DNA of 41,582 bases, from the NCBI GenBank assembly GCA_023544525.1, contig JAMJFU010000008.1:1-41582 (forward strand), in the 5' to 3' direction. The notes below the pieces were generated by a model. It did not search any database and had not been told where the DNA came from. It was given only the letters and a program-made list of their open reading frames with translations. The stretch's first letter is position 1. Each line of letters begins with the position of its first letter. The translations under genes and the position numbers were made by a program. Below are positions 33,382-41,267 of the stretch, one piece after another. This stretch comes from Anaerolineae bacterium. Lineage in GTDB: Bacteria; Chloroflexota; Anaerolineae; JAAYZQ01.

Positions 33382-34452
33382 CTAGCGGATCAGTTCCACG
33401 TTCGCCAGCGGGACCATGGCCGTGTCCCCGTCCTGGAATTCGACCTCGGCGACACTCAGCCTGGCGCCCGATTCTACCGTATAGGGTAGCCTGGGCAACG
33501 CCGTCACGCTGCCAAGTGCTCCCAGATGGGGCTCGCGCAAGATCCGCACCCGATCGCCAATCTTTAATGGGCGGGGCCCCGTATCCTGCGAGGGCACCTC
33601 ATCCTCCACCCGCAGTGGAATGATCACCTCGGGACGCCTGCCGCCCCAGCGTCCGGGCTCGTATGTGCTAATCATCGCCTCGCGGCCCATGCTGGCGTGC
33701 AACAGCGAAAACACCGGCTCCGACATGGCCATGCTGCCGAATCCATTGGTGATCAACACCGGAAACGGCAGCGACTGGAGGAACGGGCAGAGCCCTGCAC
33801 TCACGCTGCCGGCGATGGCGCCGCGAACCTTGGCCTCTATAGCCTGCTCAAGGGCCTTCTCATCCAGAATGTGGCCAGCCACAATGACCGTCCCATGACA
33901 GCTCACGTCGATCGAACTGGCTCGAAGCGGGCTCTGCGGGTTGTCAACCAGCAGCTTGAGCACCCCTTCTGCTTCGCCACCGGTCCCCCACAGCCCCTGG
34001 ATCAAGGTCCCTACCGCAGAGATGACCACACCGCGCTTGGGCATGACGTTGCTGATCTGGCCCTTTAGATGGGCCGAGAGCTCAAGCGTGGCAGGCGCCG
34101 CCTCAATGACCACAAGGCCATCGCGGATCTCGACGATCTGCCCCTCTACGGGCGATCGGACATTGCTTCGCAGCGAACCCAGGAGCCCTCCATGTCCGGC
34201 CAGCACCTCGTCGGCCTGGATCGTCTCGCCGGGTGACTTGTGGACATACTTGGTCGCACGCTTTCGATCGACCCTCAGTGCCCGGCTCACATCGACGACA
34301 CGCATATGGCCCCGCACCTGGCAGCGGGCAACCACGTCGGCCGGCCCCACCTTCTCGCCATAACCGACCAGCACCTCTCCTGCTACTGGCAACAGCCGTT
34401 CGCGCCGGATGGTGGTCAGCGGTGTGATCCACGATTCTAGAGGATAATACAT
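33382..34452 (-). CDS. Conserved protein with lipoyl-like and KOW-like segments, MutL operon
   Basis: I do not know a named function for this 356-residue protein. The N-terminal part has a barrel-sandwich look, V-A-G-E-V-L-V-G-Y-G-E-K-V and later E-T-I-Q-A-D-E-V-L-A-G-H-G-G and S-P-V-E-G-Q-I-V-E-I, similar to lipoyl/biotinyl hybrid motifs but without the modifiable lysine setting. The C-terminal part has I-G-D-R-V-R-I-L-R-E-P-H-L-G-A-L-G-S-V, a KOW-like beta strand pair. A central helical G-T-V-I-V-A-G-H-I-L-D-E-K segment lies between them. No signal or TM segment is seen, so it is probably cytoplasmic. It starts 17 bases after the MutL-like gene; ATG at 34452 has GGAG about eight bases upstream. 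It closes the operon that begins at 41.1 kb. Confidence 0.75.
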   Translation of the reverse strand: MYYPLESWITPLTTIRRERLLPVAGEVLVGYGEKVGPADVVARCQVRGHMRVVDVSRALRVDRKRATKYVHKSPGETIQADEVLAGHGGLLGSLRSNVRSPVEGQIVEIRDGLVVIEAAPATLELSAHLKGQISNVMPKRGVVISAVGTLIQGLWGTGGEAEGVLKLLVDNPQSPLRASSIDVSCHGTVIVAGHILDEKALEQAIEAKVRGAIAGSVSAGLCPFLQSLPFPVLITNGFGSMAMSEPVFSLLHASMGREAMISTYEPGRWGGRRPEVIIPLRVEDEVPSQDTGPRPLKIGDRVRILREPHLGALGSVTALPRLPYTVESGARLSVAEVEFQDGDTAMVPLANVELIR

Positions 34453-34469
34453 CGGCGTTTCTCCATCGG

Positions 34470-36239
34470 TCAGGAACCTACATCCCATAACCAGCGCTGC
34501 ATCTTTTCCCGGCGCTCATCGAGGTCGTCCGGGATGGCCACAGGACGCCCTCTGGCATCGATAATGATGCCCATCAGGCCACCTTCGACCTTGGTGGTGC
34601 CGGCCTGGCCTCTCATGCCCAAGCCAACGTCAAAGCGCCGGGTGGGCCGGAGCTCCATGTCAGCTGTCTGTCCCGGTGCCAGAGGGATCACTTCCAGTGA
34701 GCCGTAGGGGACTTCGACCCGCAGCGAGCGACCGTCATCATAGTCGATCTTGAAGGTTAAGGCAAGGTCGCCCTCGCGGGCCGTGCCAACAGGTGCGACC
34801 ACCGTCCCCAGGTTCAGCAGGGCGTCGCGCTCCATCACCTGGGCAGCCAGCGCGGGCTGTACCATCGCCGCACTCCCCAGTGGCCCCAAGAGCCGGGCCT
34901 TGTCCAGGGCCAGCCCGCTGACGCCAACCGGCTGCAGCGCGTCCAGGAGTACGAGGGCTGCCTGTCCATAGTGCGGCGCATTGGCCAACGCCCCACCGCC
35001 ACCGACCATGAGGTGGAATTTGGGCAACAGGCCTGGATACAGGTAGGATGAGCCCTTTGGCCATCGGGGTTTGAGCTCATCCAGGGTCAAGCGCAGCATC
35101 TCGCGAGCCACCGCCTGCTCCAGCAGCAGCTCCCGCCGTGTCTGAGGTACCGTCCGGCAATGCAAGGACTTGTTGCTCAGCAGGTTGAGCACCTCTTCTG
35201 GCTCCATCTCGAAAGGCAACCACCGCGTCACCATCTCCATGGCTATGTGGTCCAAGATGCGCCCTGCGCTGCAGCCCAGCCCCAGGTCACTGCGCACCGC
35301 CAGATGGAACTGGCCCTCCACCGCCGATGCCAGCGTGGTCGAACCTCCACCCACATCGACGCCCAGGACGTTGATGCCGTCCAAACGCGCCAGGTACTGC
35401 ACCGAATAGGCAAAGGCCTTGGCTGCGGGCAAGACCTGCACCGAGCTCCAGGCGGCCAATGTGCCAAAGCCAGGCAGCCGTTCGAGCTTGCGGTTGCGGT
35501 AGAGCTCCTCGACCTCGGCCTGCAGCGGCCCCAGATTCTCCAGATCCAGGCTGGGCCGCACATTCTCCACCGCCCGCAGGCTGGCCTCCGAGCCGACAAC
35601 CTGGGCCACCTGCGGCCGCAGGTCAGCATTGCCAGCATAAATGATGGGCGGGCAGTTGTTCTGCGGCAACGTGGAGCAGGCGAGCGCCATGGCCTCTGCT
35701 GACCGTAGGATGGGTCGCTCCGTCCCGCCGTCTATGCCGCCAACCAAGACGATGGCGTCGGGCACAAGCTCGTGGATGAGCCGCACCTGCCCCTGCAGAT
35801 CATAGTTGAGCTCGTGTCCATCCCCATCCGCTCTATCCAGCGACACAAGCCCCTCTATGGTGGTATACGTGGTTGCCAGGGCACGCCGCGCGCTGGCCAG
35901 GCTCACGTCTCGCATGACGCCGCCCAGCACCACACGAAGCGGCTCGCTGCCACTGGTGATAGCCACCACGGCGTCGACGCCCCCCAGCTGATGCTCGGGT
36001 GTGATGATCTGCCCCCGCTCGTCGATGAGGGGCCAGCCCATCACCTGCGACAGGTCACTGACCGCCTGTCGCACAGAGATCATTACGTTGTTCCAGGGGA
36101 TTCCCAATGTGCTGGGGGCTTCGGCCCGCGCCACCAGGCGGTATTCCTTCCCGACCCGATCCAACAGCAAAGCTTGGGTCGTGGTGCTGCCGCAGTCGAG
36201 GGCGAGGATCGATTCCACGGTCCGAAAGTCTTGGCTCAT
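34470..36239 (-). CDS. MutL-like (glutamate mutase L) ASKHA ATPase
   Basis: This 589-residue protein belongs to the MutL family of ASKHA ATPases named after a Clostridium glutamate mutase gene, not the mismatch-repair MutL. It has a phosphate-1 loop A-L-D-C-G-S-T-T-T-Q-A-L-L-L near the start, a second V-D-V-G-G-G-S-T-T-L-A loop near residue 300, and F-H-L-M-V-G-G-G-G-A-L near 415 as the adenosine site. The glutamate mutase subunits MutS and MutE are absent from the window, so a repair role in a B12 mutase is not supported here. Many Chloroflexota carry this gene with the same membrane neighbours. Three bases separate it from the upstream membrane gene. It could energise a membrane complex, but this is inference. 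Confidence 0.88.
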   Translation of the reverse strand: MSQDFRTVESILALDCGSTTTQALLLDRVGKEYRLVARAEAPSTLGIPWNNVMISVRQAVSDLSQVMGWPLIDERGQIITPEHQLGGVDAVVAITSGSEPLRVVLGGVMRDVSLASARRALATTYTTIEGLVSLDRADGDGHELNYDLQGQVRLIHELVPDAIVLVGGIDGGTERPILRSAEAMALACSTLPQNNCPPIIYAGNADLRPQVAQVVGSEASLRAVENVRPSLDLENLGPLQAEVEELYRNRKLERLPGFGTLAAWSSVQVLPAAKAFAYSVQYLARLDGINVLGVDVGGGSTTLASAVEGQFHLAVRSDLGLGCSAGRILDHIAMEMVTRWLPFEMEPEEVLNLLSNKSLHCRTVPQTRRELLLEQAVAREMLRLTLDELKPRWPKGSSYLYPGLLPKFHLMVGGGGALANAPHYGQAALVLLDALQPVGVSGLALDKARLLGPLGSAAMVQPALAAQVMERDALLNLGTVVAPVGTAREGDLALTFKIDYDDGRSLRVEVPYGSLEVIPLAPGQTADMELRPTRRFDVGLGMRGQAGTTKVEGGLMGIIIDARGRPVAIPDDLDERREKMQRWLWDVGS

Positions 36240-36242
36240 GCC

Positions 36243-36935
36243 TCAGCCTCCCAAAAGACCACGCACAGCGTCTAGCAGGAATTGAACCCGACCTACCAAC
36301 ACGGAGAGGCGCGACATAAATGTGGCGGCAAAGATGGCCGCAAACGTGACCAGGATGAACCAACGGCCCACCCCGCCCCACACCCGGACGAGGCTGTTGC
36401 GCAACCCCACCAGCCGTCCCTCCCGCCCTGCACCAAAGTAGAAGTGCAGCAAGACACCTGTGGCTCCGGTCAGGACGACCAGGCCACTGAACAAGCCTAA
36501 TCCAGGACCATACCGGTCCGTGTAGCCCATCACGTCTGAGGCTGCCTCCACCTGGGGTATGAGGGTCCCCAGGAGCGCTCCACCAATGGCCAGTGCCGCG
36601 CCGACGCCCAACAACAAGGCTACACTCAAGCTGCCCAACCAGGATAGCCGTTTCATCGGCTTGGTCAGGAGCAACAGCCCAAGGACCAACGTGATCCCGA
36701 GGAGCAACACGCTGTCCCAATCCCCGCCGGCCAGGGCAGTAACCAAAGGAGTGACCAGTTTGGGGGCTATTACGTTGTGAAAGGCGACCACTGCGGCATA
36801 GCCGACGGCTGCTCCGATAAAGAGGTGCTCAGCCAGACGATAGAGCACGTTATCGCCCAGTAGGTAGCTGAACACAAAGAGGGTCAGCACGATGGCAACC
36901 ACGGTGCCTGCCGTGTCGAGCAGAGCTGCTTCCAT
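36243..36935 (-). CDS. Polytopic membrane protein of the MutL operon
   Basis: This 230-residue protein has about six hydrophobic segments, including L-L-D-T-A-G-T-V-V-A-I-V-L-T-L-F-V-F near the start and I-L-V-T-F-A-A-I-F-A-A-T-F near the end. I do not recognise a family. Conserved-looking charged points are H-L-F-I-G-A-A-V-G-Y and the F-Y-F-G-A-G-R-E-G turn. Its ATG overlaps the stop of the zinc-ribbon gene by one base (TAATG), so the pair is translationally coupled and probably made in equal amounts. It ends three bases before the MutL-like gene. It is a likely membrane component of the same complex; no transport motif was seen. Confidence 0.8.
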   Translation of the reverse strand: MEAALLDTAGTVVAIVLTLFVFSYLLGDNVLYRLAEHLFIGAAVGYAAVVAFHNVIAPKLVTPLVTALAGGDWDSVLLLGITLVLGLLLLTKPMKRLSWLGSLSVALLLGVGAALAIGGALLGTLIPQVEAASDVMGYTDRYGPGLGLFSGLVVLTGATGVLLHFYFGAGREGRLVGLRNSLVRVWGGVGRWFILVTFAAIFAATFMSRLSVLVGRVQFLLDAVRGLLGG

Positions 36936-39376
36936 TACTGCCCCCTTCCGGCGTTGCGTCGCGTCGATCGGGCTACAGCGCCTACCACCAGCACCAGGAC
37001 GAACACCAGGTGCCCTGCCAGCTGGGCATCCAGCCGCACGGCTGTCGGCCCGATGAGGACATCCTCGCCACTGACCAGGGCTTCGTACTCGGCCGCACCC
37101 GGCACCCCGGCGATGAGCCCTTCGAGCTGCCGCGACTCTGTTTCATAATAGGCCCGCGCGATGGGCTCCACCGAGGCACTGACCCCCGCACTCAGGGGCA
37201 CATCGTAGGGCGTGCCAGCCTGCTCGATCCACCAACGTAGGGTATCCTGGGTTGCGGCCAGCTCGACAATGAGCGCAAAACTCTGAACGTCGGTCACCCC
37301 TGCCGCAACCTCGAGTTCGGCCAGGGGTGTGGCCTGAAAATCACGAGGAAGCGCCTGCTCTATCGACTCGCCCAGGAGCCGTACCGCCGCCACCTGGCCC
37401 GGCAGATAGCCCAGATTGGCATATAGCAGGTCTGGGCCATCGGCGTCACCGGCACGGCCCTGTGCTAGCTCATCGAGCACCATCTCGGCTGTGGCCGGGC
37501 CCGCTGGAAGCAAACTGACGGCTACCACGCGCGCCTGCCGGTCCATCAGGTGGCCGACGATGCTGCGGGCCAGGACGTCCATCTCGCCGCTGGTCGTGGG
37601 GTCGTAATCAAAGGCTACGAGCACCGGAGAGCCTGCCTCCAGCGACTCGATGCCTTGGTAGAGGCTCTGCTCCGCAGGGAGCGGAGTCGCACGGCGAACC
37701 AGCACCGGCTCGCCGATCAACAGCGGCACCGTGACAACCGCGATCAGGACCAGGTAAATTATCCACAGGGGCAAACGAGCGATCAGTGGGACTTCGGCCT
37801 GGACCATCGGCTTGGGAGGGCTCTCGGGCGGCCTGCGCACGATTTCGGCAAAGAGCCGCGCTTGAGGGGTATCAGCGGAGGGCAGCTCCGGCCCTCCAGT
37901 AGCTGTCACTGCCCTGGGCTGCGCGATCAGCATCTCGACGGGCAGCGTCCCGATCAGTCCCGCCAACAGGCCCCCTTCTTCCGGGACCTCTTCGACCTCT
38001 GGCGTTTCCTCCTCCAGATCCTCCTCTTCGCGCAACTCCAGGGGTTTGAGGGCCAGGAGCCAGCCTGGGATATCCGCTCTGGCCAGACCCTCATCTTCCT
38101 CCATGTCATCTGCAGACAGCACCAGCCAGTCGGGCACCTCCCCCGCTTCGGCCAGTTCCTCCCCCGACAGCACCTCCGCCTCTGCCTCAGGAGGCCGGAG
38201 GGCTTCCAGCCAATCTGGAAGCTCCGCCTCGGGCATCCCCAACGTATCAGGTGGCGGTGCCATGGCGGTTGCCTCAGGGGACATCTCGATCTCTTCCTCA
38301 TCCACCCAGTCGAGCGTCTCCTCTTCGGCCGGCTCCTCCTCGACCGGCTCCTCATGGCCGGAGGCTGCCGCCTCATCCTCCACTGCTCCCACAAGCCCGA
38401 GGGCTACCAGCCACTCAGGGGTTGCCATTGCCTCCTCTTCATAGGCGGGGACCTCCGGCTCTTCGTCGTCCAGCCCAGCCGGGGTCTCATCCTCGTCCGC
38501 CTCTTCTTCGGCGCTGAAGGGCATCCCCTCTTCCTCATCCTCCTCGGGCAGCCCCAGCGCGGCCAGCCACTCCGGAGCTCCGGCCCCCTCCCCTTCGGCG
38601 ACAGGGGGCTCCCTTTGCTCTTCAGGCTCGTCTATCCAATCGGGAGCCGCGTCCTCCGCTTCTCCTTCCGCGTAAAAGGCCGGGCCTTCGTCTTCCCCTT
38701 CTTCCCCCTGTTCCCCAGAGGCATTTGCTGCTTCCAGCCAGTCGGGCAACTCCCCTCCTCCGCTCTCGGGGCCCTGTGCTCCGGCTTCTTCCTCAACCTG
38801 CTCAGCATCCTCCAGCCATGCATCTTCCCCTTCGTTGTGCCCCTCGATAGGTGCGAGCAGCTCTGCTTCTTGTTTCTCTGCCGGGCTGCGCAGTTCGCGC
38901 AGCCAATCTGGAACATCGTCGTCTGCGCCCTGTCCCTCGCCTGGCTCTTCAGCCGGAATAGAAGCACGCAGATCCTGGAGCCAGTCGGGGATCTCGTCTC
39001 CCTCGTCGCCCTCTTCCCTCGCTGCCCCCGCGCCCGGCTCGTCTGACCAGCTGTCCCCCAGCGCCCGCAGCCACGCCGGCATATCCCCTGCAGCTTCGGG
39101 CGCCTCGCTTTCATCCGGCGCATCTTCCTCAGGGGCTGAGGCCTTGGTCGGGAGCGAGAGCCCCTTGATGGGCGGACCCACCTCTGCCCCTGAAGCGTCT
39201 AACGGTGCGGGGAGCAGGCGCCCGCCACATTCGTCGCAGAACACATTCTGCACCGAATTCATGATCCCGCAGTGAGGGCACTTGATGCGCGTATGGGTAC
39301 CCAGCTTTTGCCCACAGTCGTTGCAAAATTTGCTCCCCTCCCTGTTTGCAGTTCCGCATCTTGGGCAGTAGATCAT
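36935..39376 (-). CDS. Zinc-ribbon membrane protein with acidic P-x-W-L repeat region
   Basis: This 813-residue protein begins with two zinc ribbons (cysteines 4, 7, 18, 21 and 33, 36, 47, 50). From about residue 95 to 440 a very acidic stretch carries a dozen or so spaced copies of a short motif, [MIVLAT]-P-[DEAG]-W-[LIV]-x-x-[LA], for example I-P-D-W-L-Q-D-L, V-P-D-W-L-R-E-L and T-P-E-W-L-V-A-L. A TM segment (about 540-562) leads to a globular outer domain with V-L-V-A-F-D-Y-D-P-T-T-S-G-E and a last TM near residue 795. The repeats look like a multivalent cytoplasmic scaffold. AAGGGAGTGATG precedes the ATG. The next gene overlaps its stop by one base. The binding partner of the repeats is unknown. 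Confidence 0.85.
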   Translation of the reverse strand: MIYCPRCGTANREGSKFCNDCGQKLGTHTRIKCPHCGIMNSVQNVFCDECGGRLLPAPLDASGAEVGPPIKGLSLPTKASAPEEDAPDESEAPEAAGDMPAWLRALGDSWSDEPGAGAAREEGDEGDEIPDWLQDLRASIPAEEPGEGQGADDDVPDWLRELRSPAEKQEAELLAPIEGHNEGEDAWLEDAEQVEEEAGAQGPESGGGELPDWLEAANASGEQGEEGEDEGPAFYAEGEAEDAAPDWIDEPEEQREPPVAEGEGAGAPEWLAALGLPEEDEEEGMPFSAEEEADEDETPAGLDDEEPEVPAYEEEAMATPEWLVALGLVGAVEDEAAASGHEEPVEEEPAEEETLDWVDEEEIEMSPEATAMAPPPDTLGMPEAELPDWLEALRPPEAEAEVLSGEELAEAGEVPDWLVLSADDMEEDEGLARADIPGWLLALKPLELREEEDLEEETPEVEEVPEEGGLLAGLIGTLPVEMLIAQPRAVTATGGPELPSADTPQARLFAEIVRRPPESPPKPMVQAEVPLIARLPLWIIYLVLIAVVTVPLLIGEPVLVRRATPLPAEQSLYQGIESLEAGSPVLVAFDYDPTTSGEMDVLARSIVGHLMDRQARVVAVSLLPAGPATAEMVLDELAQGRAGDADGPDLLYANLGYLPGQVAAVRLLGESIEQALPRDFQATPLAELEVAAGVTDVQSFALIVELAATQDTLRWWIEQAGTPYDVPLSAGVSASVEPIARAYYETESRQLEGLIAGVPGAAEYEALVSGEDVLIGPTAVRLDAQLAGHLVFVLVLVVGAVARSTRRNAGRGQ

Positions 39377-39415
39377 CTCAGCATCACTCCCTTGGAGGAA
39401 AAGAGAAACGCGTGC

Positions 39416-40048
39416 TCAATCGCTGTAGGGCCGCTCGACGCCCAGTAAGAGACGAATGCCGGTCAGGACTGCGCCCAGTGCCACGCCCAACAGGATGCCT
39501 CGCACCCCGGCCATTGTCGGAACGTCGAGGATCCAATCCTTGACGTCGACCAGCACCGGCACCAGGCCAGCAGCCACCTGCCCCACCAATACCAGCAGGG
39601 CCACGAGGAGCATCACTGCCGACTCCAGGTTGCGATGCGACACGAGGCGGTATCCTGCAGTGATCATCAGAAAGACCAGCAGCGCCGAAAGAGCAGCCTG
39701 GACCGGCAACTGGATATTCTGAAAGATCCACTGCACCGCCGGCTGCGAGGGCCCCGACGGCTGGTTGCCGAGAGGCGGCAGGCCCAGGGCCAGCACCACC
39801 AGCAAGGCGACCAACAAGACAAAGCTGTAGAGGCTGTTGGCGCCACCCTCGCGGATCTTGCGGCCATGGACCCGAAGCACGTTCAGCAATCCCAAAAAGA
39901 ATGCAAAGGCGGCGACAATCACCGCCGCATCGATCAGATAGACAGCGACAGCATCTACCAGGGGGATCGAGCCAAACACCGCAACCAGAACCAGAAGGCC
40001 CACGGCTATGGCAATCGCGGTCGGCACAACTCGTTTCAAAGCAGCCAT
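39416..40048 (-). CDS. Polytopic membrane protein, MutL operon
   Basis: This 210-residue protein has about five hydrophobic helices (starting A-I-A-I-A-V-G-L-L-V-L-V and Y-L-I-D-A-A-V-I-V-A-A-F) and a loop H-G-R-K-I-R-E-G. The family is not recognised by me. ATG at 40048 with AAGGAG seven bases upstream is well supported; the frame extends upstream but would overlap the previous gene and lacks a binding site. It lies 16 bases after the DUF6754-like gene. With the protein at 36243-36935 it likely forms a membrane platform for the MutL-like ATPase. Confidence 0.8.
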   Translation of the reverse strand: MAALKRVVPTAIAIAVGLLVLVAVFGSIPLVDAVAVYLIDAAVIVAAFAFFLGLLNVLRVHGRKIREGGANSLYSFVLLVALLVVLALGLPPLGNQPSGPSQPAVQWIFQNIQLPVQAALSALLVFLMITAGYRLVSHRNLESAVMLLVALLVLVGQVAAGLVPVLVDVKDWILDVPTMAGVRGILLGVALGAVLTGIRLLLGVERPYSD

Positions 40049-40064
40049 GGCCAGCTCCTTGATC

Positions 40065-40799
40065 TCACGCGAGGATCTTGAGAATAGCCAGTCCGATGAT
40101 AGCGGCGATAATAGCCCACCGGGCCCAGTCCTCCGCCAGGAGGCTGGCAACCTGGAGCGGTCCGCGCCCAACATAGGGACTGCTGGCAAACATCTCTTCG
40201 CCGATTAGGGGCTCGTCGGCCGTGGCATAGACAAAGGGCAGAGTCCTCGGATCTGCGGAACCGACGATCTGTGGCACTCCCTTGCGTGCGCCTGCCTCCC
40301 CCATCAGCAAATATTCGTCCCCAAATGTGCCGACCATCACGTTGCCCCGCAATGGCTCTCTCTGCAAGAGGCCCATCACGCCTGCGGCATATGCCAGGGG
40401 GACAGGGGCAATGAAGCGGACCTGGGTCGGATCATAGCCGTTGGGACGCCCGTGCCGCGCGTAGGCCCGGCGTAGGATGTCCTGGGCAATGGGCAGGACG
40501 GTTGGGTCGCCAACCGTCACGATCAGGGGTGCATCACTGGCTACGGCTTGCTCGGCCAGCTCAGAAAGGAGGGCCAGGCCGGCCCACGTCTCAGCGGTGG
40601 CAGCGCCACCAACGCCGGCTACACCGACCGACACGTGTAGAGGCTGATTCGTCTCGGCCGATCGTCCCACCGCCTTTGGTAGCTCCTCCATCCCGGGTAG
40701 AGGGCGCAGCTCTCCAGCCTTGCCCGCCCTGACCCTTATCACCAGGAACAGCAATAATGGCAAGAGCAACAACAGCAGGACCAACCCGATCGCTTCCAT
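40065..40799 (-). CDS. DUF6754-like membrane protein
   Basis: This 244-residue protein has an N-terminal TM helix (residues 4-22) and a C-terminal one (about 226-243). Between them is an alpha/beta domain with V-S-V-G-V-A-G-V-G-G, A-P-L-I-V-T-V-G-D-P-T, V-R-F-I-A-P-V-P-L-A-Y-A-A-G and N-V-M-V-G-T-F-G-D-E-Y. This fits the DUF6754 family as I remember it; its function is not known. The alternating strands and small loops suggest a Rossmann-like fold held at the membrane. Its ATG overlaps the stop of the upstream small gene by one base (TGATG), so the two are coupled. It is the second gene of the operon. Confidence 0.8.
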   Translation of the reverse strand: MEAIGLVLLLLLLPLLLFLVIRVRAGKAGELRPLPGMEELPKAVGRSAETNQPLHVSVGVAGVGGAATAETWAGLALLSELAEQAVASDAPLIVTVGDPTVLPIAQDILRRAYARHGRPNGYDPTQVRFIAPVPLAYAAGVMGLLQREPLRGNVMVGTFGDEYLLMGEAGARKGVPQIVGSADPRTLPFVYATADEPLIGEEMFASSPYVGRGPLQVASLLAEDWARWAIIAAIIGLAILKILA

Positions 40800-41095
40800 C
40801 AGCCCTTCTCCTCGCCCTCCGGGTCACGCACTGGTTCGCGCTCCTCTAGCCGCGCTACCAGGCGGTCAAGGTTCTCCCTATCGGCCAGCAACTCGGCATA
40901 GCCCGCGATGCTCGATTCGTCGACCAGGTAACTCAGCAGTGGCTGGCACAACAACAAGCCTTGGCTTGCCAGAAAGCTGAAAGGCCTGGCGATCTCGAGG
41001 AACAGCAGGGCGGGAAGCGTCAGTCTCCAGCGTCGAATCCGGCAATACAGATCATCCATTTGCTTCGCGCCCATACCCAGGCCTGGTTCTCTCAT
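40799..41095 (-). CDS. Small membrane-associated protein, first gene of the MutL operon
   Basis: This protein of about 98 residues has one or two moderately hydrophobic segments (L-P-A-L-L-F-L-E-I-A-R-P-F-S-F-L-A and G-L-L-L-C-Q-P-L-L-S-Y-L) and an acidic, helical C-terminus (N-L-D-R-L-V-A-R-L-E-E-R-E). I do not recognise a family. The start is uncertain: ATG codons occur at 41095, 41074 and 41059, none with a strong Shine-Dalgarno, and the conserved-looking part begins near M-D-D-L-Y. The stop overlaps the DUF6754-like start by one base. Two candidate promoters lie upstream, at 41185-41213 and with a -10 at 41110-41115. Confidence 0.65.
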   Translation of the reverse strand: MREPGLGMGAKQMDDLYCRIRRWRLTLPALLFLEIARPFSFLASQGLLLCQPLLSYLVDESSIAGYAELLADRENLDRLVARLEEREPVRDPEGEEKG

Positions 41096-41109
41096 AACCA
41101 ACCTACCAG

Positions 41110-41115
41110 ATTATA
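41110..41115 (-). promoter_or_regulatory. Second -10 element upstream of the MutL operon
   Basis: On the minus strand a perfect TATAAT preceded by TGG lies 14 bases before the ATG at 41095. I could not find a good -35 at the right distance, but an extended -10 can work without one. If used, the transcript would be almost leaderless for that ATG, favouring a downstream start. Confidence 0.45.
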
Positions 41116-41142
41116 CCACAAAATAAACAATTTTGCTAGTAT

Positions 41143-41164
41143 CAGGGTGTATAATTTCACCCTG
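41143..41164. promoter_or_regulatory. Inverted repeat between the two promoters of the MutL operon
   Basis: CAGGGTG (41143-41149) and CACCCTG (41158-41164) are exact reverse complements separated by eight bases. The repeat lies in the leader of the upstream promoter and just ahead of the second -10, where it could be an operator or an RNA hairpin. The central TATAATTT also looks like a plus-strand -10, without a clear -35. Confidence 0.5.
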
Positions 41165-41184
41165 GTTGACGTAAGAGTGGCTAG

Positions 41185-41213
41185 AGTATACCATCATTTT
41201 GCTTCCTCGGCAA
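41185..41213 (-). promoter_or_regulatory. Promoter of the MutL/DUF6754 operon
   Basis: On the minus strand TTGCCG (41208-41213), 17 bases and TATACT (41185-41190) with the extended triplet TGG form a good sigma-A-type promoter. The start near 41178 gives a leader of about 80 bases including the inverted repeat at 41143-41164. Confidence 0.6.
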
Positions 41214-41267
41214 GTTGACATTTTCGTCTCTTCTCACACGCTTTGCAAGGTATGGAAGGGAGAGTGG

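Noticed and set aside
34470-36239. DNA mismatch repair MutL
   Set aside because: The protein has ASKHA phosphate loops (C-G-S-T-T-T and G-G-G-S-T-T), not the GHKL motifs of mismatch repair MutL.
41150-41155. TATAAT on the plus strand as promoter of the mgtE remnant
   Set aside because: There is no -35 at 16-18 bases and no extended -10; it is more likely the centre of the inverted repeat in the opposite operon's leader.
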